A stretch of 64,000 bases of DNA from NCBI RefSeq assembly GCF_020520425.1, contig NC_079491.1, forward strand, positions 44,072,027 to 44,136,026, given 5' to 3'. Both the position numbers and the translations under genes were made by a program. The DNA is from Spinacia oleracea (taxonomy: Eukaryota > Streptophyta > Magnoliopsida > Caryophyllales > Amaranthaceae). The notes under the pieces are model-generated. The model ran no database searches. It was not told the origin of the DNA and saw nothing but the letters and a program-made list of their open reading frames with translations. Positions 12,123-25,811 of this stretch are shown in pieces; position 1 is the first letter of the stretch; every line of letters starts with the position of its first letter.

Positions 12123-13585
12123 TGTAGACACCTACTTTTGTCCCCATTCCCGAAAGGGAAAGGTTCGATGATGAAAGCATAAATCTCCACTTGACAACGC
12201 ATCTCCTATAAAATAAACGAATCTCGATTCCCCATTTCATTTCACCCAAAACCTGCTATTTATGGAAACCTGCTAAAAATAGTAAATGCCGTAAAAGGTA
12301 GCTTCTAAAAGTGGCAAATCATAAAGGATAGAAACCTATCAGAATTAGGTGTTGCATTCCAACATAAATCCTAAATGAGATAGAAAACCGCGAGAATCCT
12401 ATTCCTAATAGGATTCGGAAATAAGAGTTACGTATTAATTAAAATCCTAACGAGCCTAGAGTTCGTAACGGGCCCAGACGCATTCCGTCATAAAATTGAT
12501 ACGCGCTAAAAGACTCGATTAAATCTCAAACTCTACGGATTTCAGGAATCCGAATCTGACTAAAGAAAACAGCCCATACCCTATTTTCAACGCCTGGCTC
12601 TGGGCGCCGAAATCTTCGGCGCCCAGGCCTGGGCGCTGAAAATACCTGGGTACGTGTTTTTTCCTAATTCTTTGTGGATTAGAACTCTCCAATTCTATCT
12701 TTCCACGAACTCTTCCCTATAAATACACCCCTAAATTCGACGTGAAAGGAACACACAACAACACATAATTATATTCTGAGTATTGATTCCAACCCTTAGC
12801 CTAAGCCTCTCGCTGCGAAATTGTTCACGCGTTCTGTCGCAATCGATCCATAAATCGAACAGAACGTATCCTGTCCCATAATTGAGATTCGTTAAATAAA
12901 AAGGAGAAATAGGAAACTCAAAGTGGTTAGTTTTCTGAGAACCGTGACGCACCTCTCAAGGGTGCGTCGTAATGTGTCCCTTTTCGATGATTTAACTGTT
13001 TTCCTCGCCCTTTTTATGAACTGTTAAACTAACCTAATCTGATTGTTCTATCACGCCTAACAAATATAATATTTTTGGGAAATCGGATTATCATGCTAGG
13101 TCCCTTAATGCTATTTAAATCAGATAATCACGATCGAATTAGTATTATATGTTGCATATTGCTAAAATCAATTCAGATTAGTTTAATAGTTAACGCATGT
13201 CCCTTCAATTATTTATGCTGAGCTAGTAAGGATATCCTGCCTCTGGAGTTATCGACGAGCGAATTACTCCTCTCGGTAGTTACAGTCCCCCGAACCCTCA
13301 ATCTCTACCTTGCGGGTGTATGTTGAGAGATCCCCACACCAGGGATCACAAGGGAACCTACGGCCGTCGTGGTCAAACATAATTGCACTCCCTTTATGTC
13401 ACGATAACCGGGTTTTGTCAGTTTTTCTCATTGTCGTTAAAAACTGAATGGCGACTCCTATATTACTAGTCAATTGGGTGTAAACTCACAGGAAATCCAA
13501 TTACACTTGATTGAATAAAAAGAATCGTCACACCCACGAGAGACGAGGTCACGCATTAGACTCGTGCTTTTTCGACCCCCTCACA
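12123..13585 (+). repeat. Gypsy 3' LTR
   Basis: It starts TGTAGACACCTACTTTTG and probably ends CCCCCTCACA, about 1.46 kb. A TATA box CTATAAATAC lies at 12717-12726. The GC-rich inverted motif TTTCAACGCC...GGGCGCTGAAA lies at about 12585-12650. The first 185 bases are matched by the sequence beginning at 63816, which defines the left boundary well. The right boundary rests on the CA end and typical sequence only. Confidence 0.8.
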
Positions 13586-16039
<2,454 letters not shown>

Positions 16040-16051
16040 TATATATATATA
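16040..16051. repeat. Short (TA)n at the junction of two elements
   Basis: A run of about five TA units separates the right end of E1 (CTTCTCACC) from the left end of E2 (AGGGTCCCCCTCCAAT). Confidence 0.8.
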
Positions 16052-17266
16052 GGGTCCCCCTCCAATGAGAAGAAATCTTAACCGTATAAATGAATTGATC
16101 TAACGACTACCATCTCGTGTGTATGAGAGACGATTATTCAAAATAAAAACAAAACCCACTCCATTCAACCGGTCAACCACAATCTTGGCTTTCTCTCTCT
16201 TCCAACTGTCACTTATTGCACAAACAAAGCAGACAAATTCCATCCAAAATTGCATCGAAAAAAGAGTAATGAAAAAGTAGCATAAAAACAACCCAAATAA
16301 AATTAAAATCCATGACCTCTTGTTCTTTCACCTTCTTATTTCCATGGCAATAATGGATTAAAGTTAGCTGCTAATTTTTTTCCATGTGATTTGTTGATTA
16401 AACAAGAGTCTGTGAATTGTGATTGATGAAATTGGGGTTTGGGGGAATCAAGATAAGGTCTAGGAGGAGAGAGAAAAGTAAAATGTCATTTTTAATTAAT
16501 TGGTGGGAATTGTCCCTATTAAATCGAGAGTGTCACCGTTGCTGGAGCTGCAAAATTTCATCTAAGTTCCTTAATATGTGGTATGGAAAGACTGAGAGCA
16601 GAGAGAGTACAAAGATTCTGAAAAATAGCTTATTTTGTGTAATGAGCAAAACAAATTGGTCATTTTGTTCAAATGAGCAGAATAATTTGCTCATGTTGTT
16701 CAAATAAGCAAAATAATTTGCTCATTTTGTTCAAATGAGCAAAATAAAGGAAAGAATTATTAAATGCGCAAATTATCACGTAAACGCGACTCACGATCTA
16801 CCTCGATCTTTCTCTCTCCTCCATCCTTCACTTCCCATGGATAATTTATCTCCTCCATCTTTCACTTCCCATGGGTAATTTATCTTCTCCATCTTTCACT
16901 TCAAATGAACATAAATAGAAGTTTCTATTTTGGCTTTGGCGGAATTAATGTGGTGGTTGCAGTGGTTCGATGGTTGGTTAGGAGGAGAGGAGGGGAGAGA
17001 GAAAAATAAATAAGCAAGCTTTTAATATCCATGGAAGCTTTAATTTCATGGATGAGGAAGCTAAAGACGGGGAGAGAGATGGAAAACAAATAACAGGTCA
17101 TAACACGTGGACGTTTACAAAAAAAAGTTAGGTTTAAAATTTAGTTTCCAAAGTATTCGTACAGTAGACTTTGTACCAAAACACGGAAATAATTTTGCTC
17201 CGTCGGATTTATTAGATTGGGTGATCAAAATTCTTTCTCATTCTTCTCATTATAAGGAGTCTTCTC

Positions 17267-17269
<3 letters not shown>

Positions 17270-17299
<30 letters not shown>
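17270..17299. repeat. (TA)n microsatellite between two element ends
   Basis: About 30 bases of TA lie between a right-type terminus (CTTCTCATTCTTCTCATTATAAGG region) and a left-type terminus beginning ATTCACATTCAAATGAG. Confidence 0.9.
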
Positions 17300-17300
<1 letters not shown>

Positions 17301-17301
<1 letters not shown>

Positions 17302-18348
17302 TTCACATTCAAATGAGAAAGATACTTAAAATGAGAAGGATGAGAAGGGATCTCATGCGTCCAAATAAAGGGTCGAGATTACATCAGGATTTCAAAATAA
17401 AAATTTCATCTTCTCCTTCACGAGATGCATCCAGGTTTACATAAGTTTAAATTTCTCTCTCCTCTCCAAGCAATCAACCATGGCAGAATCATCATCCTCC
17501 ATGTTTCTCTCTCCTCCATTCCAATTCCAGATTACTCCAACTCCATTTACTCTCAAAAATATGTCTAAATACTTCACTCCGACAATAAATCGAGGAGTTT
17601 ACCCATTTTCTCTCTCTTCCTGAGTTCTTCATCCATGGCGGTACCTTGAATTCTTGACAAGAATACTGGCGTACTGCTATATTGGATAAGAATGAAAGAT
17701 GATTTACACATTTCTATGGAGAATCTATCTACCTCACGTTTAAACACTAAAGTATTTACCATCGAGCTATAACACATTGCATGCTATCATTGTAAAAAAA
17801 TATACTAATAAATGTAATAAAAAGATTCACATTCAAATGAGAAAGATACTTAAAATGAGAAGGATGAGAAGGGATCTCATGCGTCCAAATAAAGGGTCGA
17901 GATTACATCAGGATTTCAAAATAAAAATTTCATCTTCTCCTTCACGAGATGCATCCAGGTTTACATAAGTTTAAATTTCTCTCTCCTCTCCAAGCAATCA
18001 ACCATGGCAGAATCATCATCCTCCACGTTTCTCTCTCCTCCATTCCAATTCCAGATTACTCCAACTCCATTTACTCTCAAAAATATGTCTAAATACTTCA
18101 CTCCGACAATAAATCGAGGAGTTTACCCATTTTCTCTCTCTTCCTGAGTTCTTCATCCATGGCGGTACCTTGAATTCTTGACAAGAATACTGGCGTACTG
18201 CTATATTGGATAAGAATGAAAGATGATTTACACATTTCTATGGAGAATCTATCTACCTCACGTTTAAACACTAAAGTATTTACCATCGAGCTATAACACA
18301 TTGCATGCTATCATTGTAAAAAAATATACTAATAAATGTAATAAAAAG
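17301..18348 (+). repeat. Tandem duplication of a 524-bp unit
   Basis: Copies 17301-17824 and 17825-18348 appear identical except for one T/C difference (CCATGTTTC near 17500 against CCACGTTTC near 18024). Each unit begins with a left-type element terminus (ATTCACATTCAAATGAG) and contains a 67-codon minus-strand frame that I do not consider a gene. The near identity means a recent duplication, or possibly an assembly artefact. Confidence 0.9.
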
Positions 18349-18404
18349 GAACTGATTAATAATATTTTTAAATACGAAATAAGAATAATATAAATGTTAC
18401 TAAT

Positions 18405-18441
18405 GCAGTAACTCGGGGCATCGCCCAGGCCTAAAAACTAG
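18405..18441 (+). mobile_element. Probable Helitron 3' terminus
   Basis: A small hairpin GGGC-ATC-GCCC is followed about ten bases later by CTAG and then a T. This is the arrangement of Helitron 3' ends (hairpin plus CTRR, inserted before T). The matching 5' TC end was not located. Confidence 0.45.
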
Positions 18442-18829
18442 TTAAAGTAATAACATGCTCAACTTCTGGGCAATTCGTAGCTTATTGGGATTCCTTTAAT
18501 TTGACTTTTCTCCTCCAACTATAGCTTAAGTAATTAATTAACTTTTTTATTTCTTAAATTTTGTGGAAAAATACCCAAAACTCAACTTAAATAGGGGTAG
18601 TAGTACTTTGTAACTAATTAACGACACTTTGAACAACAACAGTGAAGACAAGCTTAATTTTGTTAAATTTGTACCAACAATCTTATTTATATTATGATTC
18701 GTCTATTGTAAATACCAATTAAAATCAACATCAAGCAAAAAAAAGAGTTTTTAAGAAGTATTTTTTGGGAATGAATCGAAATCCAAAAGCAATCAAGAAA
18801 AATAGCATGAAAAGTGTGGGCGGTTTTGC
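18442..18829. other. AT-rich spacer, nothing recognised
   Basis: No gene, repeat or known terminus is visible here apart from its AT-rich composition. Confidence 0.5.
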
Positions 18830-20870
18830 ACATTTACTGAAAATGAGCATAATAAGTTTGCTTTTCTACTGTGCAAATGAGCAGAATAAGTTTTCTCATT
18901 TAGTGTAAATGAGCAAATTTTGTGCAAATGAGCAAATATTTTTTGCTCATTATACGAAATGAGCAATTTTTTTTTGCTCATTTAATTTATACGAAATGAG
19001 CAATTTTGTTTTGCTCATTTATACGAAATGAGCAAACTGTTTCCAATCTCTTCTTCTTTCTCCTTCCTCCCCTTTTCCTATTATAAACACCATATACAAA
19101 CGAAGAAGTGAAGTTTCACCTATTCCATGTCAACCCAACAACAACAATAATTCCACGACTCAAATAAAATAACAAACATCGATAATTGCTCATTTTTTAT
19201 AGTTTATACAAATGAGCAAATATTTTTTGCTCATGTTTTATAGTTTACACAAATGAGCAAATATTTTGCTCATTTTTAAAATTTGTTAAATATTATAAAC
19301 TTCTGCTCATTGTGTCTAAATGAGCAAATATTTTAAAATCTTAGATTACTTAGTACGGAGTATCCAAATAATTTGGTCATTATTTGTAGTTTACACAAAT
19401 ATTCTTCATTTTTAAAATTTTGAGTTTGGATTTGTAAATATTCAAAAATGTGTTCATTGTGTCTAAATGAGCAAATATTCTAATATCTCATATTACTCAT
19501 TTTTTGTAGTTTACACAAATGAGCAAATATTTTTGCTCATTTTTAAAATTTTAAAGTTCGGATTTGTTAATTCTCAAAACTTTTGCTCATTGTGTCTAAA
19601 TGAGCAAATATTTTAAATCTAAAATTACGTAACCTTCAAAAAATTTGCTCATTTTTAAAATTTTAAAGTTCGGATTTGTTAATATTCTAAACTTTTGTTC
19701 ATTATGTCTAAATGAGCAAATATTTTAAAATCTCAACTTACTTAACATCCAAGAAATTTACTCATTTTTCTATTTTTTACACAAATGAGCAAATATTTTT
19801 GCTCATTTTTAAAATTTTAAAGTTGAATTTGTTAATATTCAAAACTTTTGACCATTGTTTCTAAATGAGGAAATATTTTGAAATCTAAAATTACGTAACC
19901 TTCCAAAAATTCGCTCATTAGCAAATATTTTTGCTCAGTTTTTTAAATTTTAAAAATCGGATTTGTTATTATTCTAAACTTTTGCTCATTGTTTCTAAAT
20001 GAGAAAATATTTTAAAATCTCAGCTTACTTAACATCCAAAAAATTTACTCATTTTTTTATTTGTTTACACAAATGAGCAAATATTTTTGCTCATTTTTTA
20101 AATTTTAAAGTTCGGATTTGTTAATAATCAAAACTTTTGCTCATTGTGTCTACATGAGCAAATATTTTAAAATCTAAAACTACGTAACATTCAAAAAAAT
20201 TGCTCATTTGCAAATATTTTTGCTCATTTGTTAATATTCTAAACTTTTGTTTATTGTGTCTAAATGAGCAAATATTTTAAAATCTCGGCTAACTTAACAT
20301 CCCAAAAATTTACTCATTTTTTTATTGTTTACACAAATGAGCAAATATTTTTGCTCATTTTTAAAATTTTAAATTTCTGATTTGTTAATATTCAAAACTT
20401 TTGCTCATTTTGTCTAAATGAACAAATATTTTAAAATCTAAAATTACGTAACATTCGAAAAAATTCCTTTTTAAACTTACGCAACATTCACAACTTGCTC
20501 ATTTTTAAAATTTTCTCATTTTTTTATAGTTTACACAAATGAGCAAATATCTTTGCTCTTTTTTAAAATTTTAAAGGTTGGATTTGTTAATATTCAAAAC
20601 GTTTGTTCATTGTGTTTTAAGGAGCAAATATTTTAAAATTCTCAGCTTACTTAACATCCAAAAAATTTACTCATTTTTTTATAGTTTACACAAATGAGCA
20701 AATATTTTTGCTCATTTTTTTAATTTTAAAGTTTGATTTGTTAACATTCAAATTTTTTGGACATTGGGTCTAAATGATCAAATATTTAAAATCTTAGATT
20801 ACTTAACCTTCAAAAAATTTGCTCATTTTTAAAATTACGCTACATTCAAAACTTTTGGTCATTGTGTCAA
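18830..20870 (+). repeat. Array of TTTGCTCATTT / AAATGAGCAAA motifs in a diverged satellite
   Basis: The motif and its reverse complement recur dozens of times, often as close inverted pairs (AAATGAGCAAATATTTTTGCTCATTT type). From about 19180 onward they sit in diverged higher-order repeats marked by GGATTTGTTAATATTC and TTACACAAATGAGC. The first marker recurs every 110 to 155 bases (near 19427, 19559, 19669, 19823, 19959, 20113, 20226, 20377, 20580 and 20735). No coding potential is seen. Confidence 0.85.
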
Positions 20871-20911
20871 ATGAGAAGATCCTTATAACGAGAAGAATGA
20901 GAAAGAATTTA

Positions 20912-21237
20912 CTCCCTCTGTCCCTTAATACTCGCACCGCTTTCCTTTTCGGGCCGTCCCTTAATACTTGCACCGCTTCTATAAATGGAAATCTTTACCA
21001 ATATTATATTATTTCTCACACTTACCTACTACCCCACCTACACCCCTACTCCCTACAAAAAATTATTTAAAAATCCACACCCCCCACTCACCATCACCAC
21101 CCCTTACACATTTCCCACTAACTATATTAAAAAAAATACCCCACTATCAACAAACACCCATTAAATTAATAAGTCAATTCAAATGTCTTAAACTCCGCAC
21201 CGGTCAAACCAGTGCGAGTATTAAGGGACGGAGGGAG
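20912..21237. mobile_element. Stowaway-like MITE
   Basis: A 326-bp sequence begins CTCCCTCTGTCCCTTAATAC and ends in the inverted form GTATTAAGGGACGGAGGGAG, flanked by TA on both sides (20910-20911 and 21238-21239). The CTCCCTC end and TA target are hallmarks of Stowaway MITEs, moved by Tc1/mariner transposases. Removing it restores a continuous left-type element terminus around 20873-21260. Confidence 0.9.
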
Positions 21238-21570
21238 TAGTCATTTAGAGCATCCACGTGTACGATCAAAATTAAATTTGCTCATTTGAAAAAAATATTC
21301 CCCTTTTTTTTTGGGCTCATTAAAATTTTATTTTGCTCATTTGGATGAAATGAGCAAATGTCTCAGACTCTTTTTTTTCCTCCTTCTGGATCCGTACCCT
21401 CAAAACACCATGAAAATAGCAAAAGAGATATAGTCACCTCCCAGTTATTTTTTTGCTCATTTGATTTTTGTGTGTATTCTATCCTCGCACAACTAGAGAG
21501 AGAAACTAGAGAGAGAAACTAGAGAGAAAAGAAGCAAAGTGAAAATTGACTTCTACTTCTTGAACCCCAA

Positions 21571-23691
21571 ATGGGTTCATCGTCAAAGCCACCAGATGAT
21601 ACGACTATGAAGGAATTACATCATGGACAATCAGCGATTACCAAAGATCAATCATCCCCGAAATCGGTCGTTCCATTGAATTTTAGAGATGCAGTAGCAT
21701 CATCATCACAATGGTTTATGGAGGCAAGGAAAATTATAACTACGTCTTTGGAATGGGAAGAAGCAGAGGAGAAGGTACCGGATAATAGTTTAGCGGTGGC
21801 GTTTGACAAATTCACACTGGATAGGTTACGAGCACCATGGAAGCTTACTCTTATGGGCAAGTGCATGGGAATTCAAGTAAAAGCAAGTTATTTAGAAGCG
21901 AGAGTTCGAGCGATGTGGAGAATAAAAGGTTCACTGGAAGTCATTGATATTGGTAAACAAGTTTATTTGTTCAAATTCACACAAACTGATGATTATGAAC
22001 GTGCGTTATTCGGCGGTCCTTGGTTCATCATGGATCATTACCTGATGATATCAACTTGGAAACCAAATTTCAGACCATCGGTGAATGAATTTGATTTCAT
22101 GTCAGTCTGGGTAAGGATTGAAGAATTACCGGTAGAATATTACGATAAGGATGCGTTATATGAGATTGCCAAAGTCATTGGGAAGCCTATTAGGGTTGAT
22201 TATGCAACTGATAAAGTGTCACGAGCACGGTATGCAAGGGTGTGTGTGGAAATTGATCTAAGAAAACCGATTATCACAAAGGTGTGGGTTGGTGGATTTT
22301 GGCAGCCTGTGGTGTATGAGAACATCACGTCACTTTGTTTTAAATGTGGCAAAATAGGTCACGTTTTGGAAAAATGTGTTCAAAATGATGATGTTGAGTT
22401 GGACAATACTCACCAGATGACTAAGCCCACTGAGCATGGACAGGTCGAGGCCCATATGGAAGTGGATTCGAAAATTCAGCATACTAACAGGGCCATTAGG
22501 GAATCAAAGACACATGAGTTGGATCTGTATGGACCGTGGACTTTAGTCCAAAACAAGCGAAGCCCAAAACCTAATAATGGAAAACAAAGACAGATTAATA
22601 CCCGGATTAATGAGTATAGGAACAACTCAGCATCAAAAGTTGCGACAACCACATCATTAAATGGGGTTTACTTGAAAACACCAAGAGATAAGCAAATCCA
22701 CCAATTAGAAAGGGAAGTTAAGGAGCCAGTGTTAGTTGCCCCAGATCACACTTTACTGGAGATTAGTGCTGCGCCGATGTTAATTCAAGAAGAGGGTGCA
22801 AACACCGTCCACTTGGCGAACTCGTTCAAACACTTGGCGAATACGAATGATTCACCGTTTGCCTTTTCTACTTCTCCTCTTCCTTTTAACAGTGAGGTAA
22901 TCCAAGATAACAAATCTCCTTCCTTGTTAACCAATCCAATTTCTCCCTCTTCTGATATTCTTCTTCAAGAAGCTACCAAATCCTCTTCTCCAAATGGAAA
23001 ACCAAAACAGACCAAAAACCACATGCATGCAGACAAATTTCACTCCGAATCAAATTCCCAAGAGAAACAACAGAAATTGGATCCAGAGGGGGCCAAGACA
23101 CTTTCGCAATCAGGTCAGTCAACAAATGACGGAGGAAGTTCAGCAAGTCAATTGTCCGATCAATCAAATGCCGATGTTGTCATTATTTCCAGAGCAGCCA
23201 GAGATGAGTGCATGCAGGAGTCAGAAAATACCGAATACCAGGGGAATGGAGTTCAAGAATGTGAGATTGTTATCAGCAGAGTTGAGGCGGAGGGAGGGGC
23301 TGGAGCCGATAGGACCGAGGTCGAGAACAGGGTGGGATGTGGTTTTACCTCAGGGGATGAAACATATACCATTACCAGGGGGAGGGCCGAATTTCAATCC
23401 AATAAATATGCGTCCCCATATTCCAGTTCGCTTGCCAAAAGAAGTGCAAGTTCATCCCTTGCAATTCGAAACTCAAAGTCAAGAAATGGGGCGAGCGGAT
23501 CTCCTTATGGCCTTCTACGTCACTCAGAGAGAGGTGGTGGGTGTACAAGTTCAAGTCAGTACGTTTCAAAAATTACTGGATCACAGGAAAGTGTTCACGT
23601 ATGTGACACCAATTCGCCTGGAGGATCTGAATATGATGGGGGTCATGCAATATTGGAGGGATTGGGAGGAGTTCTTCCTTCCACCAAATGA
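21571..23691 (+). CDS. LINE ORF1 protein, DUF4283 plus zinc knuckle
   Basis: This is a 706-residue nucleic-acid-binding protein of a plant L1 LINE. Residues about 60-215 resemble the DUF4283 domain (FDKFTLDRLRAPWKL...LFGGPWFIMDHYLMISTWKP). A CX2CX4HX4C zinc knuckle, CFKCGKIGHVLEKC, lies at residues 256-269. The downstream half is low in complexity. From 22994 to the end a second frame is also open, and it runs into ORF2. The Ser-rich last 230 residues may therefore be an out-of-frame tail caused by an old frameshift. The start ATG gives the longest frame and suits the short leader. Confidence 0.8.
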   Translation: MGSSSKPPDDTTMKELHHGQSAITKDQSSPKSVVPLNFRDAVASSSQWFMEARKIITTSLEWEEAEEKVPDNSLAVAFDKFTLDRLRAPWKLTLMGKCMGIQVKASYLEARVRAMWRIKGSLEVIDIGKQVYLFKFTQTDDYERALFGGPWFIMDHYLMISTWKPNFRPSVNEFDFMSVWVRIEELPVEYYDKDALYEIAKVIGKPIRVDYATDKVSRARYARVCVEIDLRKPIITKVWVGGFWQPVVYENITSLCFKCGKIGHVLEKCVQNDDVELDNTHQMTKPTEHGQVEAHMEVDSKIQHTNRAIRESKTHELDLYGPWTLVQNKRSPKPNNGKQRQINTRINEYRNNSASKVATTTSLNGVYLKTPRDKQIHQLEREVKEPVLVAPDHTLLEISAAPMLIQEEGANTVHLANSFKHLANTNDSPFAFSTSPLPFNSEVIQDNKSPSLLTNPISPSSDILLQEATKSSSPNGKPKQTKNHMHADKFHSESNSQEKQQKLDPEGAKTLSQSGQSTNDGGSSASQLSDQSNADVVIISRAARDECMQESENTEYQGNGVQECEIVISRVEAEGGAGADRTEVENRVGCGFTSGDETYTITRGRAEFQSNKYASPYSSSLAKRSASSSLAIRNSKSRNGASGSPYGLLRHSERGGGCTSSSQYVSKITGSQESVHVCDTNSPGGSEYDGGHAILEGLGGVLPSTK

Positions 23692-25806
23692 CGAAGAGAT
23701 AGAACACCCTAGGTTTGGAATTCAGAAACCAATCCCCAATTTACAGATGAAGATTTGTTTATGGAATGTTAGGGGCGCAGCAAGGGATGATTTTATTCCT
23801 AGGGCTTGGAACATCATTCAAGATCAGCGTCCGTCCATCTTCATCCTTTTAGAGACTAAAAGTGATGATCATAGGGCTAAAGAGGTGATGTTTCAATTGA
23901 AATTTCATGATTTCAGGGTGGTGCAGCCAACAAACAGAAGGGGAGGAATATGGTTGTTTTGGAAAAACACTGTCGATTTGACTCTGTTTTCGGAAGAAAC
24001 AAATTTGTTTCATGTTCTCTTTCATTTTAAAAATATCAAATCGGAGGTTCTGGTGACGGGTATTCATGCTCCCAGTGTTCCTGGTCCACGACATCAGCTT
24101 TGGAGGGAGATGGAGCAGAATCTACCACCTGAGGAGACTCCATGGTTGGTTGTTGGGGATTTGAATGAAGTGACCTCCCAAGCAGAGAAAAGTGGCGGTC
24201 GTCCTTTTCGAACAGGGCAATGTAGAGATCTTAATAACTTCGTGGATGCAGCAGGACTAGTGGATTTGGGATACAGTGGATGTCCGTTCACCTGGACCAA
24301 CGCACGTGATGGAGTGGATATGATAAAGGAAAGGTTGGACAGAGCTATGGCAAACGCAAGAATGTTGGATACGTTCCCCAACATGCAGGTATTACACTTA
24401 CCTCGTACTCACTCTGATCATGCACCCATTATTGTTTCTTTGTTTAATGATTATTGCTCGGGTCCGTTTCCGTTTAGATGTAAAGAAGTTTGGATAGAAC
24501 ACCCGAATTTTAAGGATTTTTTTGTAAAAAGTTGGAGTAACGATAACCATGACTTCCTTATGGGTAGGAAAAATTTTTTAACTAATATTAAAAATTGGAA
24601 TACTAATGTTTTTGGGAATTTACATCGCCAAAAAAAACGACTTTTAGCTCGTATTAATGGAATTCAGGTTGCCTTAGCTAGACATCACTCTTCTTTTTTG
24701 ATCAATCTGGAAAAAACTCTTCTTAAGGAGCTTAATGATATTTTCCGTAAAGAACGTTTAATTTGGGCCCAAAAAGCTGGCATCAATTGGAGAAAATTTG
24801 GAGATTTTAATACTAGATATTTTCATTTAATGGCGAAAATTAGAAAAACTAGAGGAAAAATTCTGGCTTTGAAGGGGGTAGATGGGAATTGGGTTTCAGA
24901 TACCTTGGCCTTAAAGAATATGGCCACCACTTACTTCACTAAGATGTTTCAAACAACGCATTGTATGAGTAGGAGATTGGCTAATTTAAGTAGTTCTAAT
25001 AAGATAACTGATCAAGACAGTATTGCTTTGCTAAGGCCCATTACTCACGCAGAAGTAAAGATTAATCTTTTTCAAATGGACCCAATTAAAAGTCCAGGCC
25101 CAGATGGGATTCAACCAGTATTTTATCAAACGTTTTGGACTGAGGTTGGGCCGAGTATAGTAAAATTCTGTAGCAATTGCTTTAATTTCGCCACTATTCC
25201 GGAAGATATTAATGATTCCTACATTACTTTAATTCCGAAATCGGATCAGCCGGAAAGCATGGCGGATTTTAGACCAATAGGGCTGTGCAATACGATATAC
25301 AAATTAGTGACTAAAATAATCACAAATCGACTTAGACCCATTCTAGATAAGTTAATAAGCCCTCTTCAATCTAGTTTCATTAAGGGGAGGGGTATTGAGG
25401 ATAATGTGATCGTTGTGAAGAAAGTTGCACATCACTTTCATAAAGCTAGAAAAGGAAAGAACATAATGGCCTTCAAATTAGATTTAACTAAAGCCTATGA
25501 TAGTCTCGAGTGGAGTTTTATTCGAGATACTTTACTTAGTTATAATTTCCCTCTAAAAATTATTGATCTGATTATGTGCTGTATCACTACCCCAAATATC
25601 GTTGTTTTATGGAATGGTGAAATCACGGAGAATTTTAGACCCTCCAGAGGCATTCGCCAGGGTGATCCTTTGTCGTCTTACATCTTTGTGTTATGTTTAG
25701 ATAGACTTTCTATGCTTATTGAGGAGAGAGTAAACAAAGGAGAGTGGAGTACGATAAAACTAACTAAAAATATATCTCTTTCTCATGTTTTTTATGCGGA
25801 CGATGT

Positions 25807-25811
25807 CTTTT
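25807..25811 (+). repeat. Target-site duplication, left copy (CTTTT)
   Basis: CTTTT directly precedes the 5' LTR and is repeated at 36208-36212 directly after the 3' LTR. Five bases is the usual Copia duplication length. Confidence 0.9.

Larger units (their letters stand above)
8083..13585 (+). mobile_element. 3' part of a Tat-like Gypsy LTR retrotransposon
   Basis: Only the region downstream of pol is present. It holds an antisense plant-mobile-domain gene (10000-8271), a long 3' untranslated stretch with three tandem-repeat families (11120-11975), a polypurine tract (12108-12118) and a 3' LTR (12123-13585). No gag, protease, reverse transcriptase or integrase is visible. The left part is separated by, or lies beyond, the Copia 1 insertion. 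Antisense extra ORFs and hypervariable tandem repeats between pol and 3' LTR are described for Tat/Ogre Gypsy elements, so this lineage is my inference. No target duplication can be checked. Confidence 0.7.

Noticed and set aside
18830..20870. CRISPR-like array
   Set aside because: The repeated words are short, irregularly spaced and occur in both orientations inside a plant transposon; there are no unique uniform spacers.
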